This document shows, piece after piece, positions 23,312-34,984 of a DNA stretch of 64,000 nt. Source of the DNA: Isoetes taiwanensis (lineage: Eukaryota; Streptophyta; Lycopodiopsida; Isoetales; Isoetaceae); assembly GCA_021234155.1 (NCBI GenBank), contig JAJEKV010000017.1, positions 15,705,455-15,769,454 of the forward strand, in the 5' to 3' direction. The stretch's first letter is position 1. The number at the start of each line of letters is the position of its first letter. The notes under the pieces were generated by a model. It searched no databases. It was not told the origin of the DNA and saw nothing but the letters and a program-made list of their open reading frames with translations. A program made the translations under genes and the position numbers.

Positions 23312-26300
23312 ATGAATTCGATCAGGAGTTTGAGGCCACATTTGAAACCCTTGCAAGGAAATTATCCAAAAACATATAATTCTTCACAGATTTGGAGCAG
23401 TGGAAAGATCGCTCACCTGCAAATGCGAAAGCTCATTGGTTGCAGCATGGCTTCAATGGATAAGATATCTAGGCCAGAGTCTGGGCAAGTAAAGGTACCC
23501 TGCGTGCTCACAGTAGCTGGCTCTGATTCTGGTGCTGGGGCAGGAATTCAGGCAGACATGAAGACATGTGCTGCTCTTGGCGTCTATTGTTGCACTGCAA
23601 TAACATCCGTTACTGCTCAGAATACTTTAGGTGTTCAGGTATTTTCTCTGTTTAGTCCTATTAATGCAAAACGTAAGTTTATTCAATGTTGATTCGAAAC
23701 ATGATGGTGCCTATTTATGTAGCTTGTTTCATATGCAGGGTATTCACCCGTTGCCAGCGGATTTTGTTACACGGCAACGTATCAGTGTTGAGCCGATATC
23801 CGGATGTGGTAATTGCTCGCAAATTGATTGCCTTGTCTCTGCCTGGCCATTGCATATTTCAATGCTTTTTGAAACTTACAACTCAGGTCAAACTGGATGT
23901 TGCCTCCACGGAGAAAATCATTCATGATTCATACATTGAAATCTCACGATTTTAGGGGTTGCTCCATTAACCCTCAATTGATCACTGTTTGCTGACTCAT
24001 CAAACGACACAACCAATTTCCCGTAGATTCTTAATACTCTAATGCAGGTGGCAATTTACATTTGATGCGAGACAGCTATAGTGGTTGATCCAGTGATGGT
24101 GGCAACTAGTGGTGATGTGCTTTGCTGGCCCAGTCATCCTCATGCATTACGGTATGTCATTTTTGAGTTTCTAATCAAGAAGTCGATATTATTTTTCTCA
24201 CTTCTACTTTACTCGTCTTTTCTTCTAAAAGTATGCCAAATTCAGTACCCACCCATTATGGGTCTTGGTAACTTTGAAAACTTCAAGATATGCGGTAAGG
24301 CACAGCACATTGCAATAAGCTGTTGCCGGATAATGTTATGTCAATAGATGTTGTTGATCTGAAACTTTCGGCGGCAAGCTACAGCCCATCATAATAAGTG
24401 AAGTCTCTGGCCTTGCTAGAAACATAAGTTTTCAAGTCGAGTCTCTTATCTTGATCCAGGCCATGTCCGTAATCTCAAAACCGCCTTTCTGACATAATGC
24501 CAAGTTCTACACTTGTTTGGTACAGGTTGAATTTTCTATGGTACTATCAACTTGTAAGGTTAATAAGGATAGGATTTTGCGACTTGCTTTCTCTTAGAAA
24601 GTCTCTTGGTTGATTTTACAACATGTATGCAATATTTTTCTGCCTATATGCATTTATGCTGTCTGTTACACTACAGTACCGAGCTGTTCCCTTTGGCCGA
24701 TTTGGTTACCCCAAATTTGTTAGAAGCTTCAAGGTTGATTGGTGGGAGGCCTGTGACGAAGCTGTCTGACATGAAGGAAGCTGCTGCAATCATTAAAAAT
24801 ATGGGCCCACGTTAGCCTTTTCTCATCACTAATTGAAGAATATCTCAATTGTCATACATTGTAGTGCAGCTAGCACAGTCTGGCAACACCCCAGTTAAAA
24901 TGCAAAACGGGACAGAGCTGCATAGACAACATGGGACAGTGGTTTAAGAGGATAGAGAGTTACATAATTCAAGAAAAAATAAAGATGAGAGGACAAGGAC
25001 ATGGGGAGTAGATGCTTGACCCACGGAACTGTTGAAAAGGAGAGACTGGCTGGGTATCCAACTTTGGAACTCTTGCCTGGGGTCCATTTTCCTAGATTGC
25101 CCCTCTTGAATGCCATAACGTGCTTACTATCATACATTAGTGATCATGTCGCTCAAGTCCTTTCCATCCTCATCTATTGGTGCACTTGCCCATGCCCTTG
25201 CACTTGCACTTTCACTGGACCATGGACTGCAAACCTTGGCTGTAATTTGGGGATGTACACGCTGGGTGTGGAACCCAGGGTCTTTTGCTCACATGCCAAC
25301 TGCCATATCACTGGACTAGCCAACTGCTCACAAGCTAACTGGTAAGAAATTGTAGTTATGTGAGTGAATAGAATTGCCAAGACAACCCAGGATTTCTAAC
25401 ATGTTTTATTTCAAAAATTCAATAAACAGCAGACTTTCTTACAGGATGTCAAACACAATCTAGACCGTATATAAACAGTAGTTGGTGATGTCGTTATGTG
25501 TGAAGCCTTACCATTTTGTCAGTGATGCGAGACAGTCCTGCCATGGCCTTGTGGTTTCATGATCTACGTTATTCATGCATACACCGTTGGTTTTAAAAAT
25601 AAAGGAAGTGAATAGAAATTTGTGTCTCCAGAATAACCAGAATGATGAACCTTTTGCAGTTTCAGAAACTGTTGGCTATGTAAAGACACAAGAGAAGATG
25701 GGATAACAAGAACACATCTAAGATACTCGAATTATAAAAAGGAACTTGCTAAATTCTAACATAACATTTTCAATGTGACCTTGCAGCACATATTTATGCG
25801 TTTTGGTTTATATGATTGATTTTTATACAAACTTAATGCTGCCTCACATAAGTGGTAATCTCAGGTATGTCCTAATTAAAGGAGGACACCTTGAAGATCG
25901 TGATGATCCTGTTGACATTTTATATGATGGTAGCTTGCATCTCAAGAAACCCTTACTTTCTCCCTCATTTTGTGGACGAACAAAGTCTTAATGTTCCTTA
26001 ATTATAGGGCAAGCTTGGCATGAGTTGCGTGGAACTCGTATACAAACAAGGAATACTCACTGAACAGGGTGTACGTTGGCATCTTCTATTGCAGCCCAAA
26101 TTGCAAAAGGAGCAGAGATACTGCCAGCTGTATCTGTAAGTGGTTACTTGCATCCAGTCAAAGCTAATGCTCTCTTGTGGTTTCTTAGTGCTCTATTCGA
26201 ACAATGTTACTCCACCTATATGGTTCTAAACAATTTGTTGGTTCTAAATTTTCATTCCACCAATGTACTCCACAGGCTGCAAAGGCTTATATTGAGGAGA

Positions 26301-27210
26301 CGTTAAAACATAGTACAAACATTTTTATAGGAAAGGGCCAACATGGTCCACTTGATCACTCCCATCTCTTAATAGAGAACCCTGTCGGCCAGTTTGATGC
26401 CAAGACCCTTTTCTTATATGCCGTGACAGATTCCTCAATGAACATGCGGTGGTGTCGATCTACCCCAGAAGCAGTTCAAGCAGCCATTGAAGGAGGTGCA
26501 ACCATTGTCCAGCTACGGTATGCGCCTTTGAGACATGAATAAATTATATTTGATTATCATATACTGAGACATACGTCCGCAGGCAGAAGGAGGCTGAAAC
26601 ACTGGATTTCTTGCAGGCAAGTTTCCTATTTGTGTGATCAAATACTGGAATTCTGCCCAAACTTAGCAATCAAATCTTGCACATCGAAAGGCCTGCATCA
26701 TTCTGTTTCCCTTTATTGCAGGATGCTGAAGCATGTGTGAAAGTTGCGCGGAGTTATGGTGTGCCATTATTAATTAACGATCGTGTGGATGTAGCTTTGG
26801 CATGTGATGCAGATGGCGTTCATCTTGGTCAGTCAGACATGCCAGTCAAGAAAGCAAGGTTGTTTCTAGGTCCAAAAAAGATCATTGGCTTATCTTGTAA
26901 GACTCCAGATCAAGCGTATGTAGCTTGGAGGGATGGTGCAGATTATGTTGGTTGTGGGGGTGTTTATCCAACTAACACAAAGAAGGACAACAAAACCATT
27001 GGTTTGCAAGGCCTCTATGAGGTCTGTAAAACTAGTCATTTGCCTGTAGTTGCAATTGGGGGCATTTCAAAGAGTAATGTGCATGAAGTCATGCACTCTC
27101 GGCCTGATAAACTATGTGGTGTTGCTGTTGTTTCGGCATTGTTTGATCAGCCTGACGTTCGTGAAGCAACACGTGAAATACTTGCTTCTCTGAAGCTAGC
27201 AGTCAAATAA
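23312..27210 (+). CDS. TH1: Bifunctional HMP-phosphate kinase / thiamine-phosphate synthase, ten exons, damaged kinase half
   Basis: Plant TH1 fuses ThiD (phosphorylates HMP-P to HMP-PP) to ThiE (joins HMP-PP and HET-P to thiamine phosphate) and acts in plastids. Exons seen: 23312-23638, 23739-23808, about 23887-23950, about 24048-24151, 24677-24810, 25865-25929, 26008-26135, 26276-26517, 26583-26616, 26722-27210. The start gives a Ser/basic-rich, plausibly plastid-targeting leader of about 60 residues before [16 protein letters not shown]. ThiD landmarks: [36 protein letters not shown]. ThiE landmarks: [38 protein letters not shown]. Exon 1 and the ThiE exons are open. Exons 2, 3, 4 and 7 contain frame changes, and the HGTGC motif of exon 7 reads H-stop-TGC at about 26066. 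The intron after exon 9 has a GC donor (CAG|GCAAGT). Either a recent pseudogene or a gene with sequence errors. Confidence 0.88.
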
Positions 27211-28930
27211 GAAGCATAAAATTGCTCATGGTCCGGAATTCAACTTTCCAACATTTGAAATAAAAAGCGGGGGCTTGCGTTTCTGTTATCTGCTAATAAG
27301 TTTTCAAGAAGCAGAAATGGTAAGGAGAAAAACACCATTTGACATGACCCTTTTCTCAAAACCACTTCTAACGAAGATCTAATACTGTCTTTTCATGAAC
27401 AATGTGTTTTTGTTCATGTTGGGATTTGGTGTCGAACTCGTTTTTTCTAGATCTACCAACTATCCAAAAGCTTGTAACAGCACCAGCTGCCATCTTCATA
27501 GAGATATTCAAGCATGACTATGGACTAAAATCACATCTAGAATATGCAGTCTTGTTGAATCGCTCTATTTAATTATAGGTACATCTCTATTCTATTTCTC
27601 TAAGGCAAGAGCTTGAGCAATAAGAGACCAATTGGTTTCATAACTGGCTAATTGTCGACTGATTAGAAATTTCTCAACTTCTTGACTGGAAACTTCTCAA
27701 CTTCAACTCAACACTTGAAGAGCCATAGATTAATAAAAGGGTGCCCTTAGAATTTGGGCTGAGCCATAAGCTTTCAATTATTCCGTTTGGTATTTGAGGA
27801 CCGTATGTCACGCATGGTTTTGCCTAGATTTCGTGGGTGTATGTAGCTGAAATAGTATGTGCATGGTATTTTTTGAACGGGTTTGAGGTGCTTGCTGGTG
27901 GGCCTTTCGGGTGGTTCCTGCGGGAGATGGAGTTATTTTAGAGTGCACGGTTTGAAAAATAGCGAACGCTTTGAGATTTGATGATGTGACACGCGTGGCT
28001 GTTTGTAGTCGCCCGGCAGCATGTTTTGCGTAGTCGCCCGCTTGGTGTATGCTTGAGCGACCGGCAAGAGCCGCGGAGTGATGCCGTGAGTCTTGCCTCC
28101 CCACTTTGTTGTCGGACTAGTAATTGCGTGTTCGCGGGTACGGTGGTTTCTCCTGCAAGAACTGATTGATGCTCAAAGAACTTCTGGCGTTGTCTCAGAG
28201 ACTTTATGTTCTCGCTATTTTGTGCTCTTTCATCCCGAAGTCGTGGATCGGGTGATCATGACCGGAAGGTTTCTTGGCCGGAGCGAATGGAAACAAAAGC
28301 ACAATTTCTTTGGTGTAAAACCCTGCTGGCGGCGGTGTGGATCTTTTGCTTTAATCTTTCTGCTCATTCATCTCGAATCGATGATCTTTTTGGGGCGCAA
28401 GGCACCGGGTTGAATGTAAAATCGTAAGGAGTTGTAAACGCTGATCAGTGAATCCTAATGGTGTCAGCCCTTGTGCTCTTTCTCTACCATCTCATTGTTA
28501 CATAATGGAAATTGTAAGAGGAGGAGACTTAATTCAAAACCTGTGGAAACCCGTAAACCTGTGATATCCTAAATCCAAAAACCGTGAATCCATAAAGAGA
28601 AGAATTGAGAGGCTATTGGGCTCCCCGACATTTCGCCTAACTGTAGGTGAAGCAATTTGATAACAGTGGTCCCGGGCAGGAGGTTGTCGGGATGTCCCCG
28701 TATCAAAGGTTTGAAGCTGCGACACTGTGGTCCTTGTATGATCGAATTGATAACCCGGAACAGGATGAAGTGTGTTGGCCTTAGAGTGGGATCAAGCGGA
28801 CTACTTGTACAGTGTGCTGCCAGGAGATTGAAGCGCTGTAAGAGCTTAGTGAAGTATGGAATATGAGGATTAAAATCATTGCTGGAGACTGAATTTTTCG
28901 CTGTAAGGATAACAAACCCTAGGAGCAATT
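27211..28930. other. Downstream flank of TH1 without recognised gene
   Basis: The first few hundred bases are probably TH1 3' UTR. A frame of 106 codons at 28093-28413 (plus strand) and one of 69 codons at 28657-28866 could be exons of the gene copy in the left arm of the inverted repeat, but I recognise no family and see no supporting splice logic. Confidence 0.3.
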
Positions 28931-28939
28931 ATCCTTGCA

Positions 28940-30175
28940 AGGCTTTGCTTGGGATGTAGATCGATTACTTTTGAGGGCAGCCACATCGCCTCAAGGATAT
29001 GAAAGCTTCATTTAAGGTTCGGCGCAATAATGTTACGCAGCGTGGTGGGTCTGAAAGAATTGTATGCCAGGGGAGCCGCCATATTTGCACATGTGATTAT
29101 GCTCGACAATCGCAATATTTTGGGTAGAGCTTTTATGATTATTTGTCAGATTATACCCGCCAGACGAATGTTATCTTCAGGCATACCGTAGCCCAATGCA
29201 AACAACGAAGTTTAGCCTTGCAAGCCTGGCGGCCTCGGGCGATACCGCCGCCCCCAACGATGCGCTGAGACAAGGATGTGAGGTCTTGTTTGGCACCAAC
29301 TTGAATCTGTGACCTCTGAGCAAATAGGCAAGAGGAGGCGGTTTTGGGACACCAGTGATGTTCCTTTCAAGAGGAGAACTGAGATAGAACTGCGGTGAAG
29401 AAGTGAGATGGTGTTGAAAGGTAGATGTGATGCAAAGTGCCGGCCCCGAATATTCCAAATTGTGAGCCGCTTCATTTCCCATATGCATGATCATGAGTTT
29501 GATGCAATATGATGTAGTTCTTTGTTATTCGAATATTTTTCCTTGTCAATGTCCCCGATTGATTCTAATGTTTGCAGGTGAGGGCGAGAGGGGAGTGTTC
29601 CACAATAGGGAACGGGATATCATTATCATTAGTGATGACAGTGAGGCGTCCAAATCTGATGTGCAGTTAATCGTGGAATGTTAAGAGAGGAAGAAGACAC
29701 CGGCTGTGGTTGACCGCCTATCGAGGTAAAGGAATTTGTGTTTACATGTGAGCCGCTCAGAGCGCCGACGACACATCAGACCGCATCCAGGTGTCTATGG
29801 ATCTTTTGGAGAGCCAAGGTGTCAACTCTGCAGTCCTGAAAAGAGGCGCCCTTCGATCTCATCTCAATCTCTGTAAAGCTCTGTTATTGAAGGAGCCCCA
29901 CGAGGTGGAGGTTGTGAGAAGGCGTCGTGATCCGAGTATGGGCTGCAACAAGAGAAGGATGGAAGAGAGGCCTGTTTGAAAGAGATGATGCCATTGTAGA
30001 ATTGTGGACGTGCTAGCTTTGTGTGTGTTTCTTTTGTGTGTGAAGCTTTGTTTTGGAATTTCACGTACATATTTCGTTTGTAAACGTGACTATGGAATAC
30101 ATGTGGATTTTATGTAATATTGAGTATTGTGGATAATGACCTTAAGTTTTGGCATTTGTTTTATTTTGGTGAGGC
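28940..30175 (+). repeat. Left arm of a large imperfect inverted repeat
   Basis: This arm is the reverse complement, with many differences, of 30352-31620. Shared blocks include TGATTATGCTYGACAATCGC (29095 and rc of 31450-31470), GATTCTAATGTTTGCAGGTG (29561 and rc of 30921-30940), TCGTTCCCTATTGTGG-type text (rc of 29600-29615 at 30883) and CCTTAAGTTTTGGC near the inner end. The arms are about 1.2-1.3 kb and the loop about 175 bp. Confidence 0.8.
29020..29980 (+). pseudogene. Unrecognised spliced gene copy in the left arm
   Basis: Plus-strand coding traces parallel those in the right arm: KELYARG and VIMLDNRNILGRAF near 29065-29130, then an acceptor-like TGTTTGCAG at about 29577, then GERGVFHNRERDIIIISDDS at 29590-29650. 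Stops interrupt the first part, including one in the segment before the acceptor. The family is unknown to me. The two copies point at each other across the loop. Confidence 0.4.
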
Positions 30176-30351
30176 GTTGATGTGGTAAAATTTGTGGAAT
30201 ATGCTCTCCATCCACGGCCCCTAGCAATCTTCCATGAAAACCCAAGGAAACAAATTGCAGGAAGCGGTCTTTGAAGGCTAGGATGTTCCTTATTGTTTCC
30301 ACGGGATTTTGCATATTCCACAATTCTCAATTTCATAAAAAGCCGCATGAT
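30176..30351. other. Loop of the inverted repeat
   Basis: About 175 bp of single-copy sequence between the arms. On the minus strand it keeps an open frame with GRLLGAVDGEHIPQIL (30250-30180), faintly like the acidic-residue region of PIF/Harbinger-type transposases, but the resemblance is too short to assign. Confidence 0.35.
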
Positions 30352-31620
30352 TTTTTGTCAAATAAAACAAAAGCCAAAACGTAAGGTCACTATCCACAAT
30401 ACTCAACATTACACCATATGTATTCCATAGTCACGTTTACAAACGAAATATGTGCATGAAATTTCAAAGCAAAGCTTCACACACAAAAGAAATACACACA
30501 AAATTAGCACATCCATAATTCTACAATGGCACATCTCCTTCAAATAGACCTCTTGCTGCAGCCCATACTCGGATCATGACACCTTCTCACAACCTCCACT
30601 TCAAGGCCCTTCCAGTCAACTACGTAGATTGAGATGGGATCGATACGCCTGCTCAGATCGCAGACTGACACCTTAGCTCTCCGTAAGATCCATAGATGCT
30701 CGATGCGGCTTCAGTGTGTTCGCCGCGCTTAAACGTGATCCTCGAACTCGCACACACACTTCTTACAGGGCTTCTCTCGCCTGCACACACCGGCCAATGA
30801 TCAGTGTCTTCTCTTGACATTCCACGCTTGACTGCACATCAGATTTGGACTCGCTCATTGTCATTACTAATGGTATTGATATCTCGTTCCCTATTGTGGA
30901 ACACTCGCTTCTCGCCCTCACCTGCAAACATTAGAATCAATCATTAGGGACATTAACAAGGAAAACTATTCGAATAACAAAGAACTAGCACATCCTATTG
31001 CATCAAACTCATGATCATGCATATCGAGAGAAATGTAAGAAGCATCCACAGCAGGAATATCTGTAGGCGACGGGCGCACTCCACGTTTTACATGCACGAA
31101 CTCGTCTCTGCTACTGCCACGTTCTATACTCCCTTCTTTATCTTCGAAGACATCACGCCTGTCCAAACTCCTTCTCTGCCTATTCGCCAATGTGCACGAT
31201 TCCAGTTTGGTCACTTTAAACAAGGCCATATTCTCTCACATCCTTGTAGTGCACAATCGTCGGGCCAAGATTATACGTCATGCCGCTTGCACACGCTCAA
31301 GAGGAATGTATGATGAATTGTTGGGTAAAACCCATGAGCTTGTCAACCTAAACTTCGTTGTTTGCAACATTGACTCCACAGTATGCACGAACGATGTTGT
31401 TCGAAATCTGCCAGTATGGTACAATAAATAGTGAAAAGCTCTACCTATAATATTGCGATTGTCAAGCATAATCACATGCTTGATATCTTCAGTGCCATAC
31501 ATGACATACAATTCTTTTCCAGACCTTACTTGCTCTTCCGTAACATTGTACATGTGAACCTTAAAATAAAGCTTTCTCCCGAGTATCTCTGTGTGACGAC
31601 TCACGATATTCGTAGATCAT
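30352..31620 (-). repeat. Right arm of the large imperfect inverted repeat
   Basis: The reverse complement of 28940-30175, with similar block order and small indels. It is better preserved as coding sequence than the left arm. Confidence 0.8.
30700..31604 (-). pseudogene. Unrecognised spliced gene copy in the right arm
   Basis: The minus strand has a 108-codon open frame at 31604-31278 (MSRHTEILGRKLYFKVHMYN, later EDIKHVIMLDNRNIIGRAFH). A second frame at 31229-30966 runs up to a possible donor, and text from 30932 downward (FHNRERDINTISND) continues after a TTTGCAG acceptor. A short intron of about 30-70 bp at about 30935-31000 is therefore likely. A stop separates the two frames near 31277. 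I cannot name the family. Confidence 0.4.
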
Positions 31621-31810
31621 ACCTAACATTATACCTCGTGACACATACAAGCATTGTTGTCACATCTGGATGTAAACTTAGTAACAACGGAGACAGAGTT
31701 TGAATTTGCAACCTTCTAGTTGCGAGTCACACACCTTTGCCAAGTGCACTACTAACATTTGTTAAAGATATTCCCTCATGTCTTTCTCATATGCGGGGCT
31801 GTTTCCAGGA

Positions 31811-31832
31811 GGTTCTAGAATATTCTAGAACC
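31811..31832. promoter_or_regulatory. Perfect heat-shock element palindrome
   Basis: A perfect 22-bp palindrome whose core, TTCTAGAATATTCTAGAA, contains four alternating nGAAn/nTTCn units in exact register. This is the binding pattern of trimeric heat-shock factors. A CCATTGG word (31866-31872) and TATAAGG (31903-31909) follow at promoter-like spacing on the plus strand. The target gene is unclear: no ORF is recognised downstream, and the right-arm gene starts about 200 bp away on the minus strand. Confidence 0.5.
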
Positions 31833-31909
31833 TATATGCATGCGCGACACTTGGCATGATCTCATCCATTGGAGTGGGCGATCTTGACCGTTGGCCTAGA
31901 TGTATAAGG

Positions 31910-34900
31910 AGGCACCTCCTTCTTGTCGAACCATTTCGCCTTGAACGCGGCCTTGAGCCTTCTAGGTATCCTGCCCCGTTCCCGCCGCCGCCATTGTATC
32001 TGATTCATAGTTCATATGTCGTGATTCTTTGCCGATCTTGACGTATTTCTTTCCGAGATTACAGATTTTCTTGTTTTGTAGGTTCATGATAGTTTGAACC
32101 TAATCCCTTAGCTGCTCTTGCCTCGTATCTATGGGGAGATTTTCGACTTTTATATCGTCCAGCAGCCTTGTTCAAGTATGCCGCCAGCTTGCAATTGGAC
32201 AATAAAAACTTGAAGAACGTAAGCTGCTTCACATGAATCGCTTTTAGGTCCGATTGAGGCTATTTTGAGCCAAGATTAGCCTCGAGGCGCTTGGACTAAG
32301 ACTCGGTCCAAGCTCCGAGGTTTTGAATCAGACCGGAAGCCGGGATCTAGCTCACCTCATAGATATCCCACGTCCGTGAACAAGCTGGGCTGATTGGTTC
32401 TTCCTCACGAGCCGCCCTAAGTTGGTTTGCTCCTTATTAGAGCAGCGAGCCCTAAAGTTGCAAGATTTTGGCCGCCACTTCGCAGTCGGTGGTATGTTTT
32501 AAAGATACCAATCGTTAGCTTATCAACAAGCAAAACTTTGCAGGTAATCTGAAGTGACCCCTGCTCAGCCTTCAAATTTATGGCTAAAAATTGTCAAATT
32601 GTGGTAGATATTGCACTCGAGATTATTTTCAAGGGGTTATGGAGATGTCAAAGATATGTCATATGTTCATGGAGGATCCTCGCACTTTTGGAAGAAGCCA
32701 TCGACGAGGCCGGGTGTGACACCGGCTCTCGCTTCCAATCATTAATAAGCGCCCTATAGCTACGCCTTCCCCTTGGCCCTCATCTAGAATCCAAAGTAGT
32801 CCGGATCTTTATCCGCTAATCGAGAAGTGCCACGAGAGGCTAATCTTTGCATCTACCGTGGAGGAACGAAATTGCCGTCGACGTGCTCGTGAAGCACCCA
32901 AATCAGTGGAAAACTGTGGTCCGGGTCCCAGCTCCGAGTCTCGCCTACCGTATTTCTCAGACCTTCCACACTTGACATGTTTATTCCATCTGAGGCATTT
33001 TGAAGGCATTTTTTCTCTATATATCATTGAAATCGTAGATTGAAGGCAAGTGAGCATTGACGCAACTTGATTGTAAGGCAAATAAGGTTTTGAGGATGAT
33101 GCGTTCGCTAATAAGCACGCAATCCCTAGAAGCGTGTTGAGTATCCCACTCCGGCTGAAGTGATTAATGGCCAGAGATCTTTGGTTCAGAAATTTATTTC
33201 CCTGGAAGGAAAATTTCCCCGTGCTTTTTTGGGGAACCTAATGAAAGTTTAGAATCAAAATTTATCATACAGAATGCGTATATACTAAGAATTATCATCC
33301 AAAAATCAAATTTATCAGTTACATCATCTTTATACATTAAGACAAATAAAAAGCTTTGAATATTAAGTAAAATAAGTTGGTATATCCCGAACAACAAAAG
33401 TATCAGCTTTCTGTAAAAAAGAGTACCATAAAAATAAAAAAGACTTCAGTCTCATGATTATTAGTCATTCAAATCAAGTCCATCCTCAACTGGTCACTTT
33501 GTCGCCGATATATTATATTGATAATCGTGGAAATCTTTTCTAAATGCACTCCTATTAATCAAACCTTGAATTGAAGATTGGTAATCAGCTTATTGTGAAA
33601 TACAAATGGACATGCCTACAATGTGGAAAAATCCGTTTTCACTCTTAAGAGAGGCATAAAAAAAATACACTAACCTGATTCAAGATCTTCAATTCAGTCT
33701 GGCGAAATCTTCTTGTTCTTTCACCAAACAACAATCTAGAAGCATGCAAAATAACAAATGAAAACCTACACTAACAAATACATGAAATCTAGCAAAAATA
33801 GTGTTGTTCTTTTACAAAAAACAACCAAGGAAGCAAGCCTAACCTTATTATGGGAGCAGAAGCTGGAGAGGGACTGTGGGAAGGCAAGCCAGAATAGGTG
33901 CTGAAAGACATGGAATAAGTTTATTTTGGGGCAATGTGCAGTTCATCCATCACTTAATAAAGCAAAGACCACCACCAAGATGGAAATACTTGTGATAGGC
34001 GATGCTCTCATCCAAAGTTGGCATGTTCTTAGACCAACCCCAGGTAAACCTCACTGACACTCCACATGCCGCTGCACCTCAGACTGGCATACCCTCCTTC
34101 TTAAAGAAGCAAAAATGGCTTAGGTAATGCTCGGTTGAGAATCAATGGGTGCCTGATCGTCATTGATCATTTGTCCTCTGCCATCTCTCTCCTCTGTTAA
34201 ACGCTAACCTAAACCTAAAGAAGAAAATGAAATTCGAAATTGAGTAGGTAGTGGAAATTCCAGCAAAAATAATTACGTGTTGTAAAAGTTCCGTCGCTTT
34301 TGTTCCAGCCCATTTTCTCCTAAAAAGTAGCAACTCACTGGGGCACCACCGCCAGTCCTTTTGTTAATATGACTTTTTCCATTTGTATGGTAGTCTGGCT
34401 ATGGATCCGGAATTTCCAACTGAGGGAGACTCCTCTTACTGCAACACAGAAATCGCGCTTCTTCTGTGTTTTGTCCAAGGAATTGTAGCATTTCCTTCAA
34501 CTTATCGCTAGCCCACATTACGCGCCAAGTAGGGAGTCCATTTCTGCTCGAGCCACATAACCCATTGTATTGATTGGTAACCATATTTTGATTTGCTGGT
34601 TCTAACTCTAGTTCCAAAGAATCTGTGAGTCGAAGCCCAGATCAACATCGACTTCCACTGCAGATCTTGGGGCCCCACCCGCCCTTGATGTTCCCCTGCT
34701 TCTACCAGGAGTATGTTCCGATTCGACTTCATCTCTCGCTCACTTTATGCCCCGTGATTCACTCATGCCCCATCATGTCCCACCCGCTGTCTAAATTCTT
34801 TCTCCCGCCTACTCCACCTCCCGCCCCGCCTCGCCTCCCCTGTGAGAGCTTCCCATGTCCTAAGTTTCAGATCTCAAGATTTCACTATGAGTTTATTAAA

Positions 34901-34980
34901 TCAAAGCAAGATCTGTTTAGCAAAATCTGTGTTCATCCATCAAGAAGCTCTACCGGTAAAGTCCTAACATCACGTAAATA
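31910..34980. other. Spacer without recognised gene
   Basis: A GC-richer part (31910-33000) follows the heat-shock element and could be a transcribed leader or an unrecognised relic. 33190-33900 is AT-rich. A Pro/Ser-rich open frame of 118 codons at 34625-34981 may be the edge of the retroelement relic that follows. Nothing firm can be named. Confidence 0.3.
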
Positions 34981-34984
34981 AATA

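Noticed and set aside
26204-26542. Treating the 112-codon open frame as a separate gene
   Set aside because: It is exon 8 of TH1 plus flanking intron. The splice sites at 26275/26276 and 26517/26518 join in frame with the neighbouring exons.
30180-30323. Transposase-like peptide (GAVDGEHIPQIL) in the loop of the inverted repeat
   Set aside because: The similarity to PIF/Harbinger transposases covers about a dozen residues and lacks the other catalytic blocks.
34625-34981. 118-codon Pro-rich open frame as a host gene
   Set aside because: It directly precedes gypsy RT lead-in sequence on the same strand and shows no host domain. It is more likely the edge of that retroelement.
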